Program-made: the position numbers and the translations under genes
DNA from: Planctomycetaceae bacterium
GTDB taxonomy: Bacteria > Planctomycetota > Planctomycetia > Planctomycetales > Planctomycetaceae
NCBI GenBank assembly: GCA_029259845.1
Contig: JAJDEI010000105.1
Location: 1 to 40,403 of the forward strand
Length of the DNA stretch: 40,403 nucleotides
Direction of reading: 5' to 3'
In this document: piece after piece, positions 25,660-35,448 of the stretch
Layout of the letters: each line of letters opens with the position of its first letter
Numbering within the stretch: position 1 is the stretch's first letter
The notes under the pieces: model-generated
The model's database searches: none
What the model was told of the DNA's origin: nothing
Seen by the model: the letters and a program-made list of their open reading frames with translations, nothing else

Positions 25660-25762
25660 GTTCCCAAACTCCGGTTTGGGAACGCACTTTGCGAAACTCT
25701 GTCTCGCAGCCAGCAAAGCAGAGCTTTGCGGGGTCTGTGTTCCCAAGCTGGAGTTTGGGAAC
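25660..25762. repeat. Cluster of three palindromes between SUMF1 and Gfo/Idh/MocA genes
   Basis: GTTCCCAAACT..GGTTTGGGAAC at 25660-25683 and GTTCCCAAGCT..AGTTTGGGAAC at 25739-25762 are two members of the family seen at 1353-1376. Between them GCAAAGC (25713-25719) and GCTTTGC (25723-25729) form a third hairpin with a 3-nt loop. No T-run follows any of them, so they look like REP-type elements more than terminators, though they may still affect readthrough into the oxidoreductase gene. Confidence 0.75.
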
Positions 25763-25768
25763 AAGTGG

Positions 25769-26875
25769 TCAGTCCTTCCGTAGTTCATCGGGGATATCAG
25801 GGTACAGCACCAGCTTCTGAATCTCCTCCTCACTGGGAGGATTGAGCGGACGAATAATTCGGAAACCGGTGAAGACGGCGTCGGTATGATACCACATGCT
25901 CTGTGGAAGTTGGGGGTCCTGGATTTTCCAGTCGGGGTCCGACTTTTCGCGGGCCGCACTGCGGAGCAGTTCCGGCTCGTCGTACCAGGAACCGCCACGG
26001 ACGACGCGAGGGTAAAGTGTCGCCGGCACGGCCAGGGGAAAGACGGCGGCCACCTTGGGGTCGAACCGTTGATAGAAGTCTCCGACATACTGGTCGAGGC
26101 ACCATTCCATGACATTGCCGTGCATGTCATACAGGCCCCAGGGGTTGGGCTTCTTGAGGCCGACTTTCTGGTAGTTCACCTCGCGGTCGTCCCCCACATT
26201 GCCGAAGTACCACGCGTACTCACCGAGCTGCGCCGGGTCATCGCCGAACGAATAGGCAGTGGTCGTTCCCGCGCGGCAGGCGTACTCCCATTCTGCTTCG
26301 GTCGGCAGCCGATAGTACTGCCCGGTTCGTTTCGTGAGCCATTTGCAGTACATCTTCGCGCCGAGTTGCGTCATACAGATGGCGGGATAGCCATCGTGGC
26401 CGCTACCGAACGTCATGTCGGTGTACTCAGTCGTCGGCCGGGTGACGGCATCGGCGAGTTTGTCGACATCATTCGCCTGGCGGCCGAACAGTTTCCGACG
26501 CTGAATGTCCAGATTCGTCCGATAGGTGTCGTATTCGTCCCACGTGACCTCGTACTTCCCCATCCAGAACGGTTCAACCTTTACGAGGTGCTGTGGTCCT
26601 TCGTCCTTCGTGCGTTCCGGCTCGTCGGGCGGGCTGCCCATCAGGAAGGTTCCCCCCGGAATGGGCAGCATGTCAAACGCGAAGTCGGTGTCGCGAAGCG
26701 ATTGCTTGTATGGCTTCATCTCCGCTTCGGTTTTGGCGACGCTGTCCGGGTCGCGGAGATAGGGGTCCTTGGGATCAGGCTCGCCGCCGTGGGCAGGCTC
26801 ACCGACTCCATGCAGGGAACCGAAGAAAAAGCCCATGACAATGGCAAGTTTGAGACCGAAAAATCGTTGCGACAT
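25769..26875 (-). CDS. Secreted SUMF1/formylglycine-generating-enzyme-fold protein
   Basis: The 368 residues start with a signal peptide ([20 protein letters not shown]). The FGE/SUMF1 domain spans about residues 60-345: [93 protein letters not shown] and [20 protein letters not shown]. True FGE oxidises a sulfatase cysteine using a Cys pair and copper; I do not see that pair, so this is more likely one of the many planctomycete SUMF1 paralogues without known activity. ATG 26875 opens the signal peptide; the frame open upstream lies in the divergent apbE region and is not real. Confidence 0.88.
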   Translation of the reverse strand: MSQRFFGLKLAIVMGFFFGSLHGVGEPAHGGEPDPKDPYLRDPDSVAKTEAEMKPYKQSLRDTDFAFDMLPIPGGTFLMGSPPDEPERTKDEGPQHLVKVEPFWMGKYEVTWDEYDTYRTNLDIQRRKLFGRQANDVDKLADAVTRPTTEYTDMTFGSGHDGYPAICMTQLGAKMYCKWLTKRTGQYYRLPTEAEWEYACRAGTTTAYSFGDDPAQLGEYAWYFGNVGDDREVNYQKVGLKKPNPWGLYDMHGNVMEWCLDQYVGDFYQRFDPKVAAVFPLAVPATLYPRVVRGGSWYDEPELLRSAAREKSDPDWKIQDPQLPQSMWYHTDAVFTGFRIIRPLNPPSEEEIQKLVLYPDIPDELRKD

Positions 26876-26950
26876 AGTCAGCCAACCAAATACGCTAGGA
26901 GAACGGTGTGGGACGATCGGATGGGGAATCATTTCGGGGAGGGAGAACGG

Positions 26951-28108
26951 ATGACAGACGGACGGCTTTTTGCGGTGCTCCTGGGGGCCTGGTGGACAGG
27001 CCTTTGCCTGGCCGCGTCGCCCTGTCGCGCGACCGGGCCGCTCGCAATCGAGCCGAGCAGGACCAAGCCGGTTGCCGAGCATTTGCAGGAGAGCCGGCTT
27101 GAGCGGTTTGAATTCCTGCAAATCCGCATGGCCGTTCCCGTTCGTATTACAGTATATGCCCGCGACGAACCGTCCGCAAATCAGGCCGCACAGGCCGCCT
27201 ATGCCCGCATCAAACGGATCGACCGACTGCTGAGCCATTACGACCCGGACAGCGAACTATCACACCTCGGCCGGGACTATGTTCCGATGACTCCGGAGAA
27301 GGTGAGCGAGGAGCTATTCACCGTGCTGTCGGCCGCCGGGCGAGTTTCCACACAGAGCGACGGGGCGTTCGATGTGACCGTCGGCCCGTTGATGGATCTG
27401 TGGCGAAAATCCCGCCGAAGCAAGCATCTGCCCGCCACGCCGGAGCTTGATGCCGCCCTGCAGCTCGTCGGTTACCAGGACATCCGGCTCGATCCGCAGT
27501 CCCGGTCTGTTTCGTTCGTAAAAGCCGGAATGCGGCTCGATCTCGGCGGCATCGCGAAAGGCTACGCAGCCGATGAAGCCCTGCGGGTGCTCAACGAGCA
27601 CGGGATCGAGCGGGCGTTGATTGACGCGGGAGGAGACATTGTCGCCGGCGGTCCGCCGCCGGGTACGGACGGATGGCGGATTGGGATCGCCCCGCTTGGT
27701 GCCCCGGACGGCGAGCCGCAGCGTTTTCTCTCCCTCCACAATTCGGCGGTCGCCACCTCGGGAGACGCCTCCCAGTACGTCGAGATCGACGGCATCCGTT
27801 ATTCGCACATCCTCGACCCTCGCACGGGTCTCGGGCTGACGGCTCGCAGCAGCGTGACCGTCGTCGCGCGGGATGGCATCACCGCAGACAGTTGGGCATC
27901 GGCGGTCAGCGTCCTGGGACCGGAACGGGGTCTCAAGGTTCTCTGCGATGTCCCCGGCGCGCAGGCGCTGATCCTCGTGCGTGGCCCGAACGGCGTCCGC
28001 AAGCGGGAGTCAGACGGGTTCCGCAAACTTGAAGGGGCCACGCCCCTTCCTCCGTCGCGCGTGTCCCCGAAACGCGAACGCCGACCGAACACGCCGTCAC
28101 GACGTTGA
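26951..28108 (+). CDS. apbE: FAD:protein FMN transferase (ApbE)
   Basis: The 385-residue protein has an N-terminal signal ([19 protein letters not shown]). ApbE landmarks follow: [90 protein letters not shown] and [17 protein letters not shown] (Mg2+/FAD site). It transfers FMN covalently to Thr/Ser of exported flavoproteins. The start at 26951 is supported by GGAG 5 nt before it. The last 35 residues form a basic tail. Transcription is divergent from the SUMF1 gene, 75 bp away. No obvious target such as NqrB/C or RnfD/G lies in the window. Confidence 0.92.
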   Translation: MTDGRLFAVLLGAWWTGLCLAASPCRATGPLAIEPSRTKPVAEHLQESRLERFEFLQIRMAVPVRITVYARDEPSANQAAQAAYARIKRIDRLLSHYDPDSELSHLGRDYVPMTPEKVSEELFTVLSAAGRVSTQSDGAFDVTVGPLMDLWRKSRRSKHLPATPELDAALQLVGYQDIRLDPQSRSVSFVKAGMRLDLGGIAKGYAADEALRVLNEHGIERALIDAGGDIVAGGPPPGTDGWRIGIAPLGAPDGEPQRFLSLHNSAVATSGDASQYVEIDGIRYSHILDPRTGLGLTARSSVTVVARDGITADSWASAVSVLGPERGLKVLCDVPGAQALILVRGPNGVRKRESDGFRKLEGATPLPPSRVSPKRERRPNTPSRR

Positions 28109-28175
28109 CGGATGGCGTCATGCCCGCATTTTCGGACGGATGCCCGTTTCGGTCCCTCAAGTATTCGGGGTTTCT

Positions 28176-28203
28176 TTGACATCTCCGTTCAGTGACGTAG
28201 GCT
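28176..28203 (+). promoter_or_regulatory. Tentative promoter for the Flp pilin gene
   Basis: A perfect TTGACA lies at 28176-28181 and TAGGCT at 28198-28203, 16 bp apart and 76 bp before the pilin ATG. The -10 box is a weak match, so this is a suggestion only. Confidence 0.3.
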
Positions 28204-28279
28204 TTCCCACTTGGCACAGTCACAACAGTGAATCGCTCAGGATGGCTGGCGATTCGCGACCGCAGGGGGAGTCTGGATC

Positions 28280-28453
28280 ATGAATGTCATCCGCCAGTTT
28301 CTGACGAACGAAGAAGCGGCCACTGCCGTCGAGTACGCGGTCATGCTGGCCCTGATCATCGGCGTGATGACCGCGACAATTCGTTCGCTCGGCGGCACAG
28401 TGGCCGGCATGTGGTCGAACACCGACACGGAACTCACGGCCCACGGGTTCTGA
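28280..28453 (+). CDS. Flp/Fap-type IVb pilin
   Basis: The 57-residue product begins MNVIRQFLTNEEAATAVEYA and continues VMLALIIGVMTATIRSLGG. Flp pilins have exactly this plan: a short basic leader, an acidic xEExATAxEYxx core and a single hydrophobic helix, cut by a TadV-type prepilin peptidase before assembly into tight-adherence pili. The gene is preceded by GGGGGAG 8 nt before the ATG. No tad or cpa gene is nearby, so the assembly machinery must be elsewhere. Alternatively this copy may be a pseudopilin. Confidence 0.85.
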   Translation: MNVIRQFLTNEEAATAVEYAVMLALIIGVMTATIRSLGGTVAGMWSNTDTELTAHGF

Positions 28454-28629
28454 ACCGTTGCGGGCTCATCGCCTTTCCATAGACCCACGCAGTTTGCGGG
28501 GCCCGCTCCTCCATCGCTGCCGCCACCGCCGGAGCAATTCCCGCCGCGTCGCTTGACGCTGCGCTCGTCATTCGCGCAGATCGGGTCTCACCGCAGTGAC
28601 GTCTCGCATACGCAGCACGGGCGAATCGA

Positions 28630-29490
28630 ATGCCGGCTTCATTCATCGGCTTGGGAGGCAACACCGGAGACGTCTTCGAGGCGATGCAGCGGGGGCTGTT
28701 TCAGTTGCATCTCGTCGCGGGCATCAGAGTGTGCGGAATCAGCCCCGTCTACGAGACCGCACCGGTGGGACCGGCAAGGGACACGGTTTTTCTCAACGCA
28801 GTCGCGCGGCTGGAATGTGATCTGTCGCCACGTGAACTGCTCAGTCAGTTGCAAATCGTTGAAGACCGCCTGGGGCGCATCCGCGACTCCCGCTGGGGAC
28901 CCCGGCCGTTGGACTTGGATTTGCTGCTGCACGGCAATTCCATTCTCGCCAGTCCGGAGTTAACGGTTCCGCATCCGCACCTGTGGTATCGCCGGTTCGT
29001 CCTCGACCCACTGTGCGACATCGCCGCTGACGTCGCTCATCCCTGTCGCGACGATACCATCGGCGGTCTTCGCGAGCTTCTTCGGCTCCGCCCGTTCCCG
29101 GTCGCGATCGTGGGGGCCTCCGTACAGCAGCGGAGCGCGCTGGCCGCGCATCTTGGGTCGCGATTCCCGGAAGCGACCGTCACAGTCGATGCGCCGCCCG
29201 ATTCTGAGGTGCCGACAACTTCTCAGTCTCCCGGATCTCCGCTTCCCGGTGCTCGATCACCAAGCGCAATCACACTGGATGCCGCGAGAGGACAGGGTGA
29301 GAGTAAGCGGGGTGAGGGCGGGAAACGGAGAAACGCATCAGCCGCGAGGTACTCCGTCGATCCGGCACGCTCGCGGCAGGTGTGTCTGAGCGACCTTCCC
29401 GGTTCGATGTTCGAGGCGGCCGAGTCGGTTTTGACAACCGTTCTGGATGAGCCGACCCGTCACAATCGGCCGCTGCGAAGGATGCCGTAG
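28630..29490 (+). CDS. folK: 2-amino-4-hydroxy-6-hydroxymethyldihydropteridine diphosphokinase (FolK) with C-terminal extension
   Basis: Residues 1-155 are a standard [51 protein letters not shown], the signature [15 protein letters not shown] and [22 protein letters not shown]. It pyrophosphorylates 6-hydroxymethyl-dihydropterin from ATP in folate synthesis. The remaining 130 residues (from [20 protein letters not shown]) are not part of HPPK and look partly disordered (Ser/Pro/Gly-rich, about 195-245). The total of 286 compares with a usual 160. No other folate gene is adjacent. The 3' end overlaps the convergent UbiB-type kinase gene by 31 bp. Confidence 0.9.
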   Translation: MPASFIGLGGNTGDVFEAMQRGLFQLHLVAGIRVCGISPVYETAPVGPARDTVFLNAVARLECDLSPRELLSQLQIVEDRLGRIRDSRWGPRPLDLDLLLHGNSILASPELTVPHPHLWYRRFVLDPLCDIAADVAHPCRDDTIGGLRELLRLRPFPVAIVGASVQQRSALAAHLGSRFPEATVTVDAPPDSEVPTTSQSPGSPLPGARSPSAITLDAARGQGESKRGEGGKRRNASAARYSVDPARSRQVCLSDLPGSMFEAAESVLTTVLDEPTRHNRPLRRMP

Positions 29491-31127
29491 ATCAGCCACA
29501 GGCCCAGGAACCCGGAAAGCACAAACACCGGAACCGTCACCCAGGAGGAAGTCGTGCCGGGGCGAATGATCAGTGCGGAGGCGACGATCAGTGCGGCGGT
29601 GACCAATCCGACCACGACCCGGTTGCTCGACCGGTCGAACTCGGTGATCAGTTTTTCGAGTCCGCGATGTTCGAGCTGCACTTTGAGGTCATCGTGGCTG
29701 AGCTTTCGGAGCGTCGCCCCCAGTTGAATCGGCAGGTCGTGGGCCGCCAGCAGCAGCGTCTTGAGATCGGCGAAGGACCGGTCGACCAGTCGCCTGGGGC
29801 TGTAGCGATCCCGGACCAGTTGTTGGATGTAGGGCGCGAATTCCTCCGCCAGATTGAAGTGCGGATCGAGTTCGCGGCCCAGTCCCTCCAACGTGACGAA
29901 CATGCGAATCAGCAGCATGAGATCGGGCGGGCAACGCAGCCCATGATTGGCCAGAATGCCCACGAAATCCGTGAGCATGCGTCCGACATTGAGTTGGTCC
30001 AACGGCAGCCCGTAATGGTTTTCGACAAAGTCCCGGACGTCGGCCCGTAAGAGCAGATCGTCGATCGTCCGGCTGGGACGGCCGACGGCACGAATCACCG
30101 CCACGCACCGCGAGACGTTCTGCCGTTCGACCGCCAGAAACAGGTCGATCAACTGCTCCCGCTTGCTTTCGTCGATCAGGCCGACCATACCGAAGTCCAG
30201 CAGGCCGATTGAACCGTCCGGCATCACGCGGATATTGCCGGGATGCGGATCTCCATGAAAGGTGCCGAACTCGAACACCTGTTTCAGAAAGATTTGTGCG
30301 CCGTTCGACGCCAATTGCGAGCGGGAGATTTGACAGCGGGCGATCGCCTCGAAATCGTCAGCGCGGCAGCCGTCGAGAAACTCCATCGTCAGGACGGCAT
30401 CGGTCGTCAGGTCGTCAAAGACTCGTGGGACGCGCAGCGTCGCATCGTCCTTGAAGAGCCGGCGAAACTCCTCGATCGTCCGTCCCTCCCGCCGATAGTT
30501 CAACTCGCGACGAATCGTGCGCGAGAAATATTTGACCAGTCCCACGGGGTCGAAGATGGCGGATTCCGGAATGTGCCGTTCCATGAGGATGGCGAGATCA
30601 GTCATCAGGGCGAGGTCCCGCTCGACGTCGCGCACAGCATTGGGACGGCGAATCTTAACCGCCACGGGCGTGCCCTCGTGGAGCACCGCGCGATGCACTT
30701 GTCCCAGCGACGCGGCGGCGACCGGCTCGTGGCCGAACTCGGCAAACAGCGTCCCCACCGACCCGTGCAGCTCCTGCTCAATCAGAGAGACCGCGACATC
30801 GGAATCGAACGGCGGCACCTGTTCCTGCAGATTGGCCAGTTCGTCGATGATGTCTTGCGGGATCAAGTCGGGCCGCGTACTGATCACCTGCCCGAACTTG
30901 ATGAAGGTCGGCCCCAGGTCTTCGAGCGCCAACCGAATCCGCTTGGCCGTCGTAATGTCCGGAGCCAGGGATTCGGCCTGACGCAGGATGACCCGCTTTC
31001 CCCACTGCAGGTACTTGCGCAGGCGCATCCGTTCGACGAGATCGCCGAATCCATGATTGAGCAACACCGTCGCGATTTCGCGGCTGCGACCAAGGTTCCG
31101 GAGGAAGCGAAACGGGCTGGGTTCCAA
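29460..31127 (-). CDS. ABC1/UbiB/AarF-family atypical kinase
   Basis: The 555-residue protein is a full-length UbiB-type protein. Motifs in order are [19 protein letters not shown] (the KxGQ element), [10 protein letters not shown] (catalytic Lys), [30 protein letters not shown] and [12 protein letters not shown] (the DFG equivalent). Two hydrophobic helices close the protein ([18 protein letters not shown] and [17 protein letters not shown]), as in bacterial UbiB. It supports quinone or lipid biosynthesis at the inner membrane. The start is TTG at 31127, backed by GGGAG 6 nt upstream; the next ATG is 33 codons in and would remove part of the conserved N-terminus. Confidence 0.92.
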   Translation of the reverse strand: MEPSPFRFLRNLGRSREIATVLLNHGFGDLVERMRLRKYLQWGKRVILRQAESLAPDITTAKRIRLALEDLGPTFIKFGQVISTRPDLIPQDIIDELANLQEQVPPFDSDVAVSLIEQELHGSVGTLFAEFGHEPVAAASLGQVHRAVLHEGTPVAVKIRRPNAVRDVERDLALMTDLAILMERHIPESAIFDPVGLVKYFSRTIRRELNYRREGRTIEEFRRLFKDDATLRVPRVFDDLTTDAVLTMEFLDGCRADDFEAIARCQISRSQLASNGAQIFLKQVFEFGTFHGDPHPGNIRVMPDGSIGLLDFGMVGLIDESKREQLIDLFLAVERQNVSRCVAVIRAVGRPSRTIDDLLLRADVRDFVENHYGLPLDQLNVGRMLTDFVGILANHGLRCPPDLMLLIRMFVTLEGLGRELDPHFNLAEEFAPYIQQLVRDRYSPRRLVDRSFADLKTLLLAAHDLPIQLGATLRKLSHDDLKVQLEHRGLEKLITEFDRSSNRVVVGLVTAALIVASALIIRPGTTSSWVTVPVFVLSGFLGLWLIYGILRSGRL

Positions 31128-31476
31128 GGAGGTCTCCCGGTCGGTTCGGCGGAGTGCGATCTGGGCAGCGGCATCAAACTGGGCATGGTGATCAGCAGCA
31201 GCCGTTTGTCAACACACCGGCCCAGATTCCCTTCCACAGGGTGCAGCCGCCGATTGTAGCACGATTGTCGCACGCTCAGGGCGTGCGAATTCTTCGGTAG
31301 TGACACCCGGTGTTTCATCATGTCGAGAAACGGTGAGGACATGAGCCGCCAAAATCAGGCACTTCGCGTCCTTGCTGGTTCGAGACACCGGGTGTTTGGT
31401 CGCACGTTGGGAAAAAAACACAACGTCTCAGGGCTCTGTTTCGGAGGCACGTCATCAATCGGCATGGTATCCTGTG
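31128..31476. other. 349-bp divergent intergenic region with repeats
   Basis: This gap separates the ubiB-like gene from the DUF1549/DUF1553 gene. It contains a hairpin, TCGCACGC (31268-31275) with GCGTGCGA (31281-31288) and a 5-nt loop, and the second copy of the 97-bp MITE-like element at 31301-31397. I see no gene or clear promoter. Confidence 0.65.
31301..31397 (-). repeat. 97-bp MITE-like element, copy 2
   Basis: The ends are ACACCCGGTGTTTCA and CGAGACACCGGGTGTTT. Its reverse complement aligns gap-free with 11866-11962 at about 70 of 97 positions, including internal blocks CAGCAA..ACGCGAAG, TGATTT and GTCC.CA. Orientation is opposite to copy 1. It lies 80 bp before the start of the DUF1549/DUF1553 gene. 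Confidence 0.75.
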
Positions 31477-33960
31477 ATGATGAGAATCGCGTCACTGCTC
31501 CTGATCACCGTCTCCGGCATTGCGGCGTATGCCGAGCCGACGCCTGCGCCGGTTGAGTGGCAACCGGACACGATCGACGTCCTCCCCGCCGACGTCCGGC
31601 TGAGCGGCCTGTCCAACCGCCAGCAACTGCTCATCACCGGTCGCCAAGGAGAAGACGTCGTCGATCTGACCCGCGACGTCCGGTATGCCGTCGAGACGCC
31701 GGAGATCGTCCGCATCACCGAAACCGGCGTCATTGAGGTGAAAGCCGAAGGCCGCACGATCATCCGCATCGAAGGCCGCGGCTTGCCGGCGTCGGTGACG
31801 GTCGAAGTAAGCAACCTCTCCGAAGGGGACGCTCTCGATTTCGAGCGGGACATTCAGCCGATCCTCGGCCGTCGCGGCTGCAATGCGGGAGCCTGTCACG
31901 GCAAGCAGCGGGGACAGAACGGGTTTCAACTCTCGTTGCTCGGCTTCGACCCGGACTTTGATCACGATGCGTTGGTTAAGGAAGCGCGCGGCCGCCGGGT
32001 GTTCTTTGCTGCCCCGGAGGCGAGCCTGCTGTTGACCAAACCGACCGGCGTCGATCCCCACGGCGGCGGCGTGCGGCTTGAAATGGGCGGCGGTGAGTAC
32101 GAGTTGCTCCGCCGCTGGATTGTGCAGGGGGCCCCTCGTCGGCAACCGGACACGCCCACGCTGGTCAGCGTCACCGTCGAGCCGACATCGCGGGTCATGC
32201 CCTCCGGCGACGGGCAGCAATTGCTGATCACCGCGCATTACAGCGACGATTCGACACGGGATGTCACCCATCTGGCAACGTTCCAGTCCAACGAAAGTGC
32301 GGTCGCGGGGGTTACCGAGAGCGGACTGGTCACCGCCGAAAACATCACTGGAGAGACGGCCGTCATGGCGCGGTATCAGGGTTTCTTCGCCGTGTTCACC
32401 GCATCGGTCCCGCTACCGGGGGACCTGCCGGCCGGCTACTACAACAATCTGCCTCGCCGCAACTTTGTGGATGAGCATGTTTACAACGGTCTGCAGCGAC
32501 TGGCGCTCGGCGTCTCCGACCCTGCTCCGGACCACAAGTTTTTGCGGCGGGCGTACGTCGACATCATCGGCCGCGTGCCGACTGTTCAAGAAACCCGCGC
32601 TTTTCTCGACGACCCCTCGCCCGAAAAGCGGGACCAACTGATCGATCACCTCCTCGCACAACCGGAGTATGCGGAGCACTGGGCGAACAAGTGGGCCGAC
32701 CTGTTGCGGCCGAATCCGTATCGCGTCGGCATTAAGACGGTGCTCAACTACGACAATTGGATTCGCGACGCCTTCCGTAAGAACAAGCCATACGACCAGT
32801 TTGTCCGTGAGCTGATCACGGCCGAAGGGAGTACATGGAAGGACGGGCATGTGACGCTGTTTCGCGACCGGCGAAGCCCGGACGAGATCACGACGATCGT
32901 CAGTCAGTTGTTTCTCGGCATCCGGCTGGAGTGCGCCAAGTGTCACCATCATCCGTTTGAAGTCTGGGGACAGGACGACTTCTATTCATTTGCCGCGTTC
33001 TTCGCCAAGGTGGGCCGCAAAGGGACCGGCCTGTCGACGCCCATCTCCGGGTCGGAGGAGATGATCTACGCGGGCAGCAGCGGCGGCGTGCGGCATCCGC
33101 TCACTGGTGAACTCATGCAGCCGCGGCCATTGTTCGGCGGGCCGTCCGAATCCGAAACAGCGCCTGAATCGCAATCCGGCACCGATCCGCGAGACGACCT
33201 TGCCGACTGGCTGACGTCGAAGGACAACCCGTTCTTTGCGCAGACGATGGCCAACCGTGTGTGGGCCGACCTGATGGGACGCGGGCTTGTCGAACCGGTC
33301 GACGACCTGCGGGCGACCAATCCGCCGACGAACGCGGCTCTGCTCGAAGCGCTCGGCAACGATTTCGCCGAATCGGGCTTCGACATCAAACATCTGATCC
33401 GCAGCATCACGACGTCCTCCGTCTATGGTCTGAGTTCGCTGCCGAGCGACCGCAACGTCGTCGACACGCGCAACTTCTCCCGGCATTACCGGCAGCGGCT
33501 GCGTGCCGAAGTGCTCGCCGATTCGTGGTGCCAGATCGTCGGCATTCCCCAGGACTACCCCGGCATGCCGCCCGGCTCATCGGCGAAGGAACTGTGGACG
33601 CACCGCGTCAAATCGCAGTTTCTCGACACGTTCGGCCGGCCCGACCCGAACCAGGACCCGCCCTGCGAACGAACGACGGACACAACGGTTGTGCAGGCAC
33701 TCCACTTGATGAATTCCAGGGAACTGCACAGCAAACTGCTCGACGACGCGAGTTGGGCCCGCCAGCTTGCCGAGAGTAACCGGACGCCGGAACAAATTGT
33801 CGAGGAGGTCTATCTGGCCGTCTATTCTCGACGTCCTGATGAAGAGGAATTGCAAATCACACTCGATTTATACAACAATGAGGGCGCCGATCGGCGCGCC
33901 GCCACCGAAGACCTCCTCTGGGCCCTCCTGAACACGCCGGAGTTCGTCTTCGAAGACTGA
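31477..33960 (+). CDS. Exported DUF1549/DUF1553 protein with BIG2 domains and cytochrome-like motifs
   Basis: The 827 residues begin with a signal peptide (MMRIASLLLITVSGIAAYAE). Two bacterial Ig-like BIG2-type domains lie at about 30-112 and 225-312, separated by a region with GCNAGACHGKQRGQNGFQLS at 134-153, which carries a CxxxxCH haem-like motif. DUF1549 (about 325-530) has FLRRAYVDIIGRVPT and a CxxCH motif in ECAKCHHHPFEVWGQDDFY. DUF1553 (about 590-815) has FFAQTMANRVWADLMGRGLV, QALHLMNSRELHSKLL and VYLAVYSRRPDEEEL. These planctomycete proteins are nearly always next to DUF1501 proteins, as here; their function is unproven, possibly periplasmic haem-dependent chemistry on sulfated or complex polysaccharides. 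Confidence 0.93.
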   Translation: MMRIASLLLITVSGIAAYAEPTPAPVEWQPDTIDVLPADVRLSGLSNRQQLLITGRQGEDVVDLTRDVRYAVETPEIVRITETGVIEVKAEGRTIIRIEGRGLPASVTVEVSNLSEGDALDFERDIQPILGRRGCNAGACHGKQRGQNGFQLSLLGFDPDFDHDALVKEARGRRVFFAAPEASLLLTKPTGVDPHGGGVRLEMGGGEYELLRRWIVQGAPRRQPDTPTLVSVTVEPTSRVMPSGDGQQLLITAHYSDDSTRDVTHLATFQSNESAVAGVTESGLVTAENITGETAVMARYQGFFAVFTASVPLPGDLPAGYYNNLPRRNFVDEHVYNGLQRLALGVSDPAPDHKFLRRAYVDIIGRVPTVQETRAFLDDPSPEKRDQLIDHLLAQPEYAEHWANKWADLLRPNPYRVGIKTVLNYDNWIRDAFRKNKPYDQFVRELITAEGSTWKDGHVTLFRDRRSPDEITTIVSQLFLGIRLECAKCHHHPFEVWGQDDFYSFAAFFAKVGRKGTGLSTPISGSEEMIYAGSSGGVRHPLTGELMQPRPLFGGPSESETAPESQSGTDPRDDLADWLTSKDNPFFAQTMANRVWADLMGRGLVEPVDDLRATNPPTNAALLEALGNDFAESGFDIKHLIRSITTSSVYGLSSLPSDRNVVDTRNFSRHYRQRLRAEVLADSWCQIVGIPQDYPGMPPGSSAKELWTHRVKSQFLDTFGRPDPNQDPPCERTTDTTVVQALHLMNSRELHSKLLDDASWARQLAESNRTPEQIVEEVYLAVYSRRPDEEELQITLDLYNNEGADRRAATEDLLWALLNTPEFVFED

Positions 33961-34032
33961 AACGCCGGTTCCCTGCCGCGACCTCTTGCCTAAATATCGC
34001 TCCCGCCAACGTGAACCTCCCGGAGCCTGCCC

Positions 34033-35358
34033 ATGAGCCGCTATCGCAACTGCGAGGGTGTCAGCCGCCGCTGCTGTCTCAAACTCGGCTTGGGAGGACT
34101 GTTCGGAACCGGACTGGTGGACACGCTCCGATTGGCGGGACAGGCGTCCGGGACGTCCCCCGAGCCGCAGGCGACCAGTTGCATCCTGGTGTGGCTCGAC
34201 GGCGGTCCCACGCACTACGAGACCTTCGACCCCAAACCGCTTGCCCCTACGGAGATTCGCGGGGAGTTTCATCCGATTGAGACGAAGGTGCCCGGCATCT
34301 CCTTCTCGGAGCATCTCACGCGTCTCGCCGCGATCGCGGACAAGTTCTCGGTGATTCGCTCGATCCGCCACAACCAAGGAAATCACGGCGCGGGCAACCA
34401 TTACATGATGACCGGTGCGCCGCCGCGCATCCCGGTCGGCTGCGGCTCGTTCGTCAGTTTTCACCCCAGCCTCGGTTCGACGACCGCCTATTTCCGCAGC
34501 CAGCAAAACGGACTGCCGTCCTACTTCTCGATGCCCGCCATGACCCGATCCGGCGGACCCAACTTCCTCGGTGCCAAATACGCTCCGTTCGTCGTACCGG
34601 ATGACCCCAACAAAGACGACTTCCGCGTCCGCGACGTTTCCCTGCCGGGGGAATTGGAGATGTCCCGTTTCGACCATCGCCGCGATCTGCGGGCAGCGAT
34701 CGACCGGCTGCCCCGGATCAACGAGCCGGTCGCCGGCGATCCGGTGGTCGCGTTGGACGGATATTACGAGCAAGGGTACACGCTCGTGTCCTCTCCGGAG
34801 GCTCAAGCCGCATTCGACATCCATCAGGAAGACGCCAAAGTCCGCGACGCCTACGGTCGCAATTCATTCGGCCAGCGGGCGCTATTGGCGCGGAGGCTCG
34901 TCGAGGCGGGCGTCCCCTTCATCACACTGTCCGAAGGGGGTTGGGATCACCACGTCAGTCTGTTCGGTGCCTGCCGCAAGCGGCTGCCGACGTTTGATCA
35001 GACGATTGCCACGTTGATCGAGGACCTGGATGAGCGCGGACGTCTCGATTCCACGCTTGTGCTCGTGCTCGGCGAGTTTGGCCGCACCCCCAAGATCAAT
35101 GTCCGTGGCGGTCGTGACCATTGGTCCAACGCGATGTCCGTGCTTGTCGCTGGTGGAGGAACCCCCGGCGGTCAAATCATCGGTGCCACCGATCCCCAAG
35201 GGTACTCGGCGGTCGACCGGGTGCTCTCGCCGGAGAATTTCGCCTCCACGGTGTATTCCAAACTCGGCATCGACCCGAACGCGGTCCTCTACACCCCCCT
35301 CGGACGCCCCACGCACCTCGTGAGCGACCCGACCCCGATCGCCGAGTTGATGGGATAG
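34033..35358 (+). CDS. DUF1501 protein (sulfatase/phosphatase-like fold, Tat signal)
   Basis: The 441 residues start with SRRCCLKLGLGGLFGTGL, a twin-arginine-like signal. The body has ATSCILVWLDGGPTHYETFD, FSVIRSIRHNQGNHGAGNHY, VPFITLSEGGWDHHVSLF, TLVLVLGEFGRTPKINVRGG and RDHWSNAMSVLVAGGG, all characteristic of DUF1501. The Asp/His-rich motifs resemble metal sites of the alkaline-phosphatase/sulfatase superfamily. GGAG lies 7 nt before ATG 34033. It is 72 bp after the DUF1549/DUF1553 gene, the usual pairing, and the two probably act together outside the cytoplasm. Confidence 0.93.
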   Translation: MSRYRNCEGVSRRCCLKLGLGGLFGTGLVDTLRLAGQASGTSPEPQATSCILVWLDGGPTHYETFDPKPLAPTEIRGEFHPIETKVPGISFSEHLTRLAAIADKFSVIRSIRHNQGNHGAGNHYMMTGAPPRIPVGCGSFVSFHPSLGSTTAYFRSQQNGLPSYFSMPAMTRSGGPNFLGAKYAPFVVPDDPNKDDFRVRDVSLPGELEMSRFDHRRDLRAAIDRLPRINEPVAGDPVVALDGYYEQGYTLVSSPEAQAAFDIHQEDAKVRDAYGRNSFGQRALLARRLVEAGVPFITLSEGGWDHHVSLFGACRKRLPTFDQTIATLIEDLDERGRLDSTLVLVLGEFGRTPKINVRGGRDHWSNAMSVLVAGGGTPGGQIIGATDPQGYSAVDRVLSPENFASTVYSKLGIDPNAVLYTPLGRPTHLVSDPTPIAELMG

Positions 35359-35371
35359 CTTGTCTTTGTTG

Positions 35372-35396
35372 AGCCGCACATTTGAAATGTGCGGCT
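35372..35396. repeat. Perfect 12-bp-arm palindrome after the DUF1501 gene
   Basis: AGCCGCACATTT (35372-35383) and AAATGTGCGGCT (35385-35396) pair perfectly around one base. No T-run follows, so it is more likely a REP-type repeat than an intrinsic terminator. A GTG at 35389 that would extend the next gene lies inside it. Confidence 0.65.
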
Positions 35397-35448
35397 AAAC
35401 AGAGTTTCATTCATATCAACTGATCTGCAATCCATTCTCGCCCCACGC

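Noticed and set aside
1353..25762. CRISPR array suggested by recurrent GTTCCCAAACT repeats
   Set aside because: Copies occur only in pairs at distant sites, without regular spacers, and no cas gene is present.
25769..26875. Functional sulfatase-activating FGE
   Set aside because: The fold is clear but I do not see the catalytic Cys pair and no sulfatase gene is adjacent, so only the fold is called.
25886..26950. Long in-frame extension upstream of apbE
   Set aside because: The extension is antisense to the SUMF1 gene and has no similarity; the apbE start at 26951 has GGAG close by and opens a signal peptide.
35372..35396. Intrinsic terminator after the DUF1501 gene
   Set aside because: The hairpin is strong but is followed by AAACAGAG, without a T-run, so it is listed as a repeat.
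35389..35448. GTG start giving the PPC protein 20 more residues
   Set aside because: The GTG lies inside a perfect palindrome and the added residues precede the signal peptide. ATG 35449 fits better.
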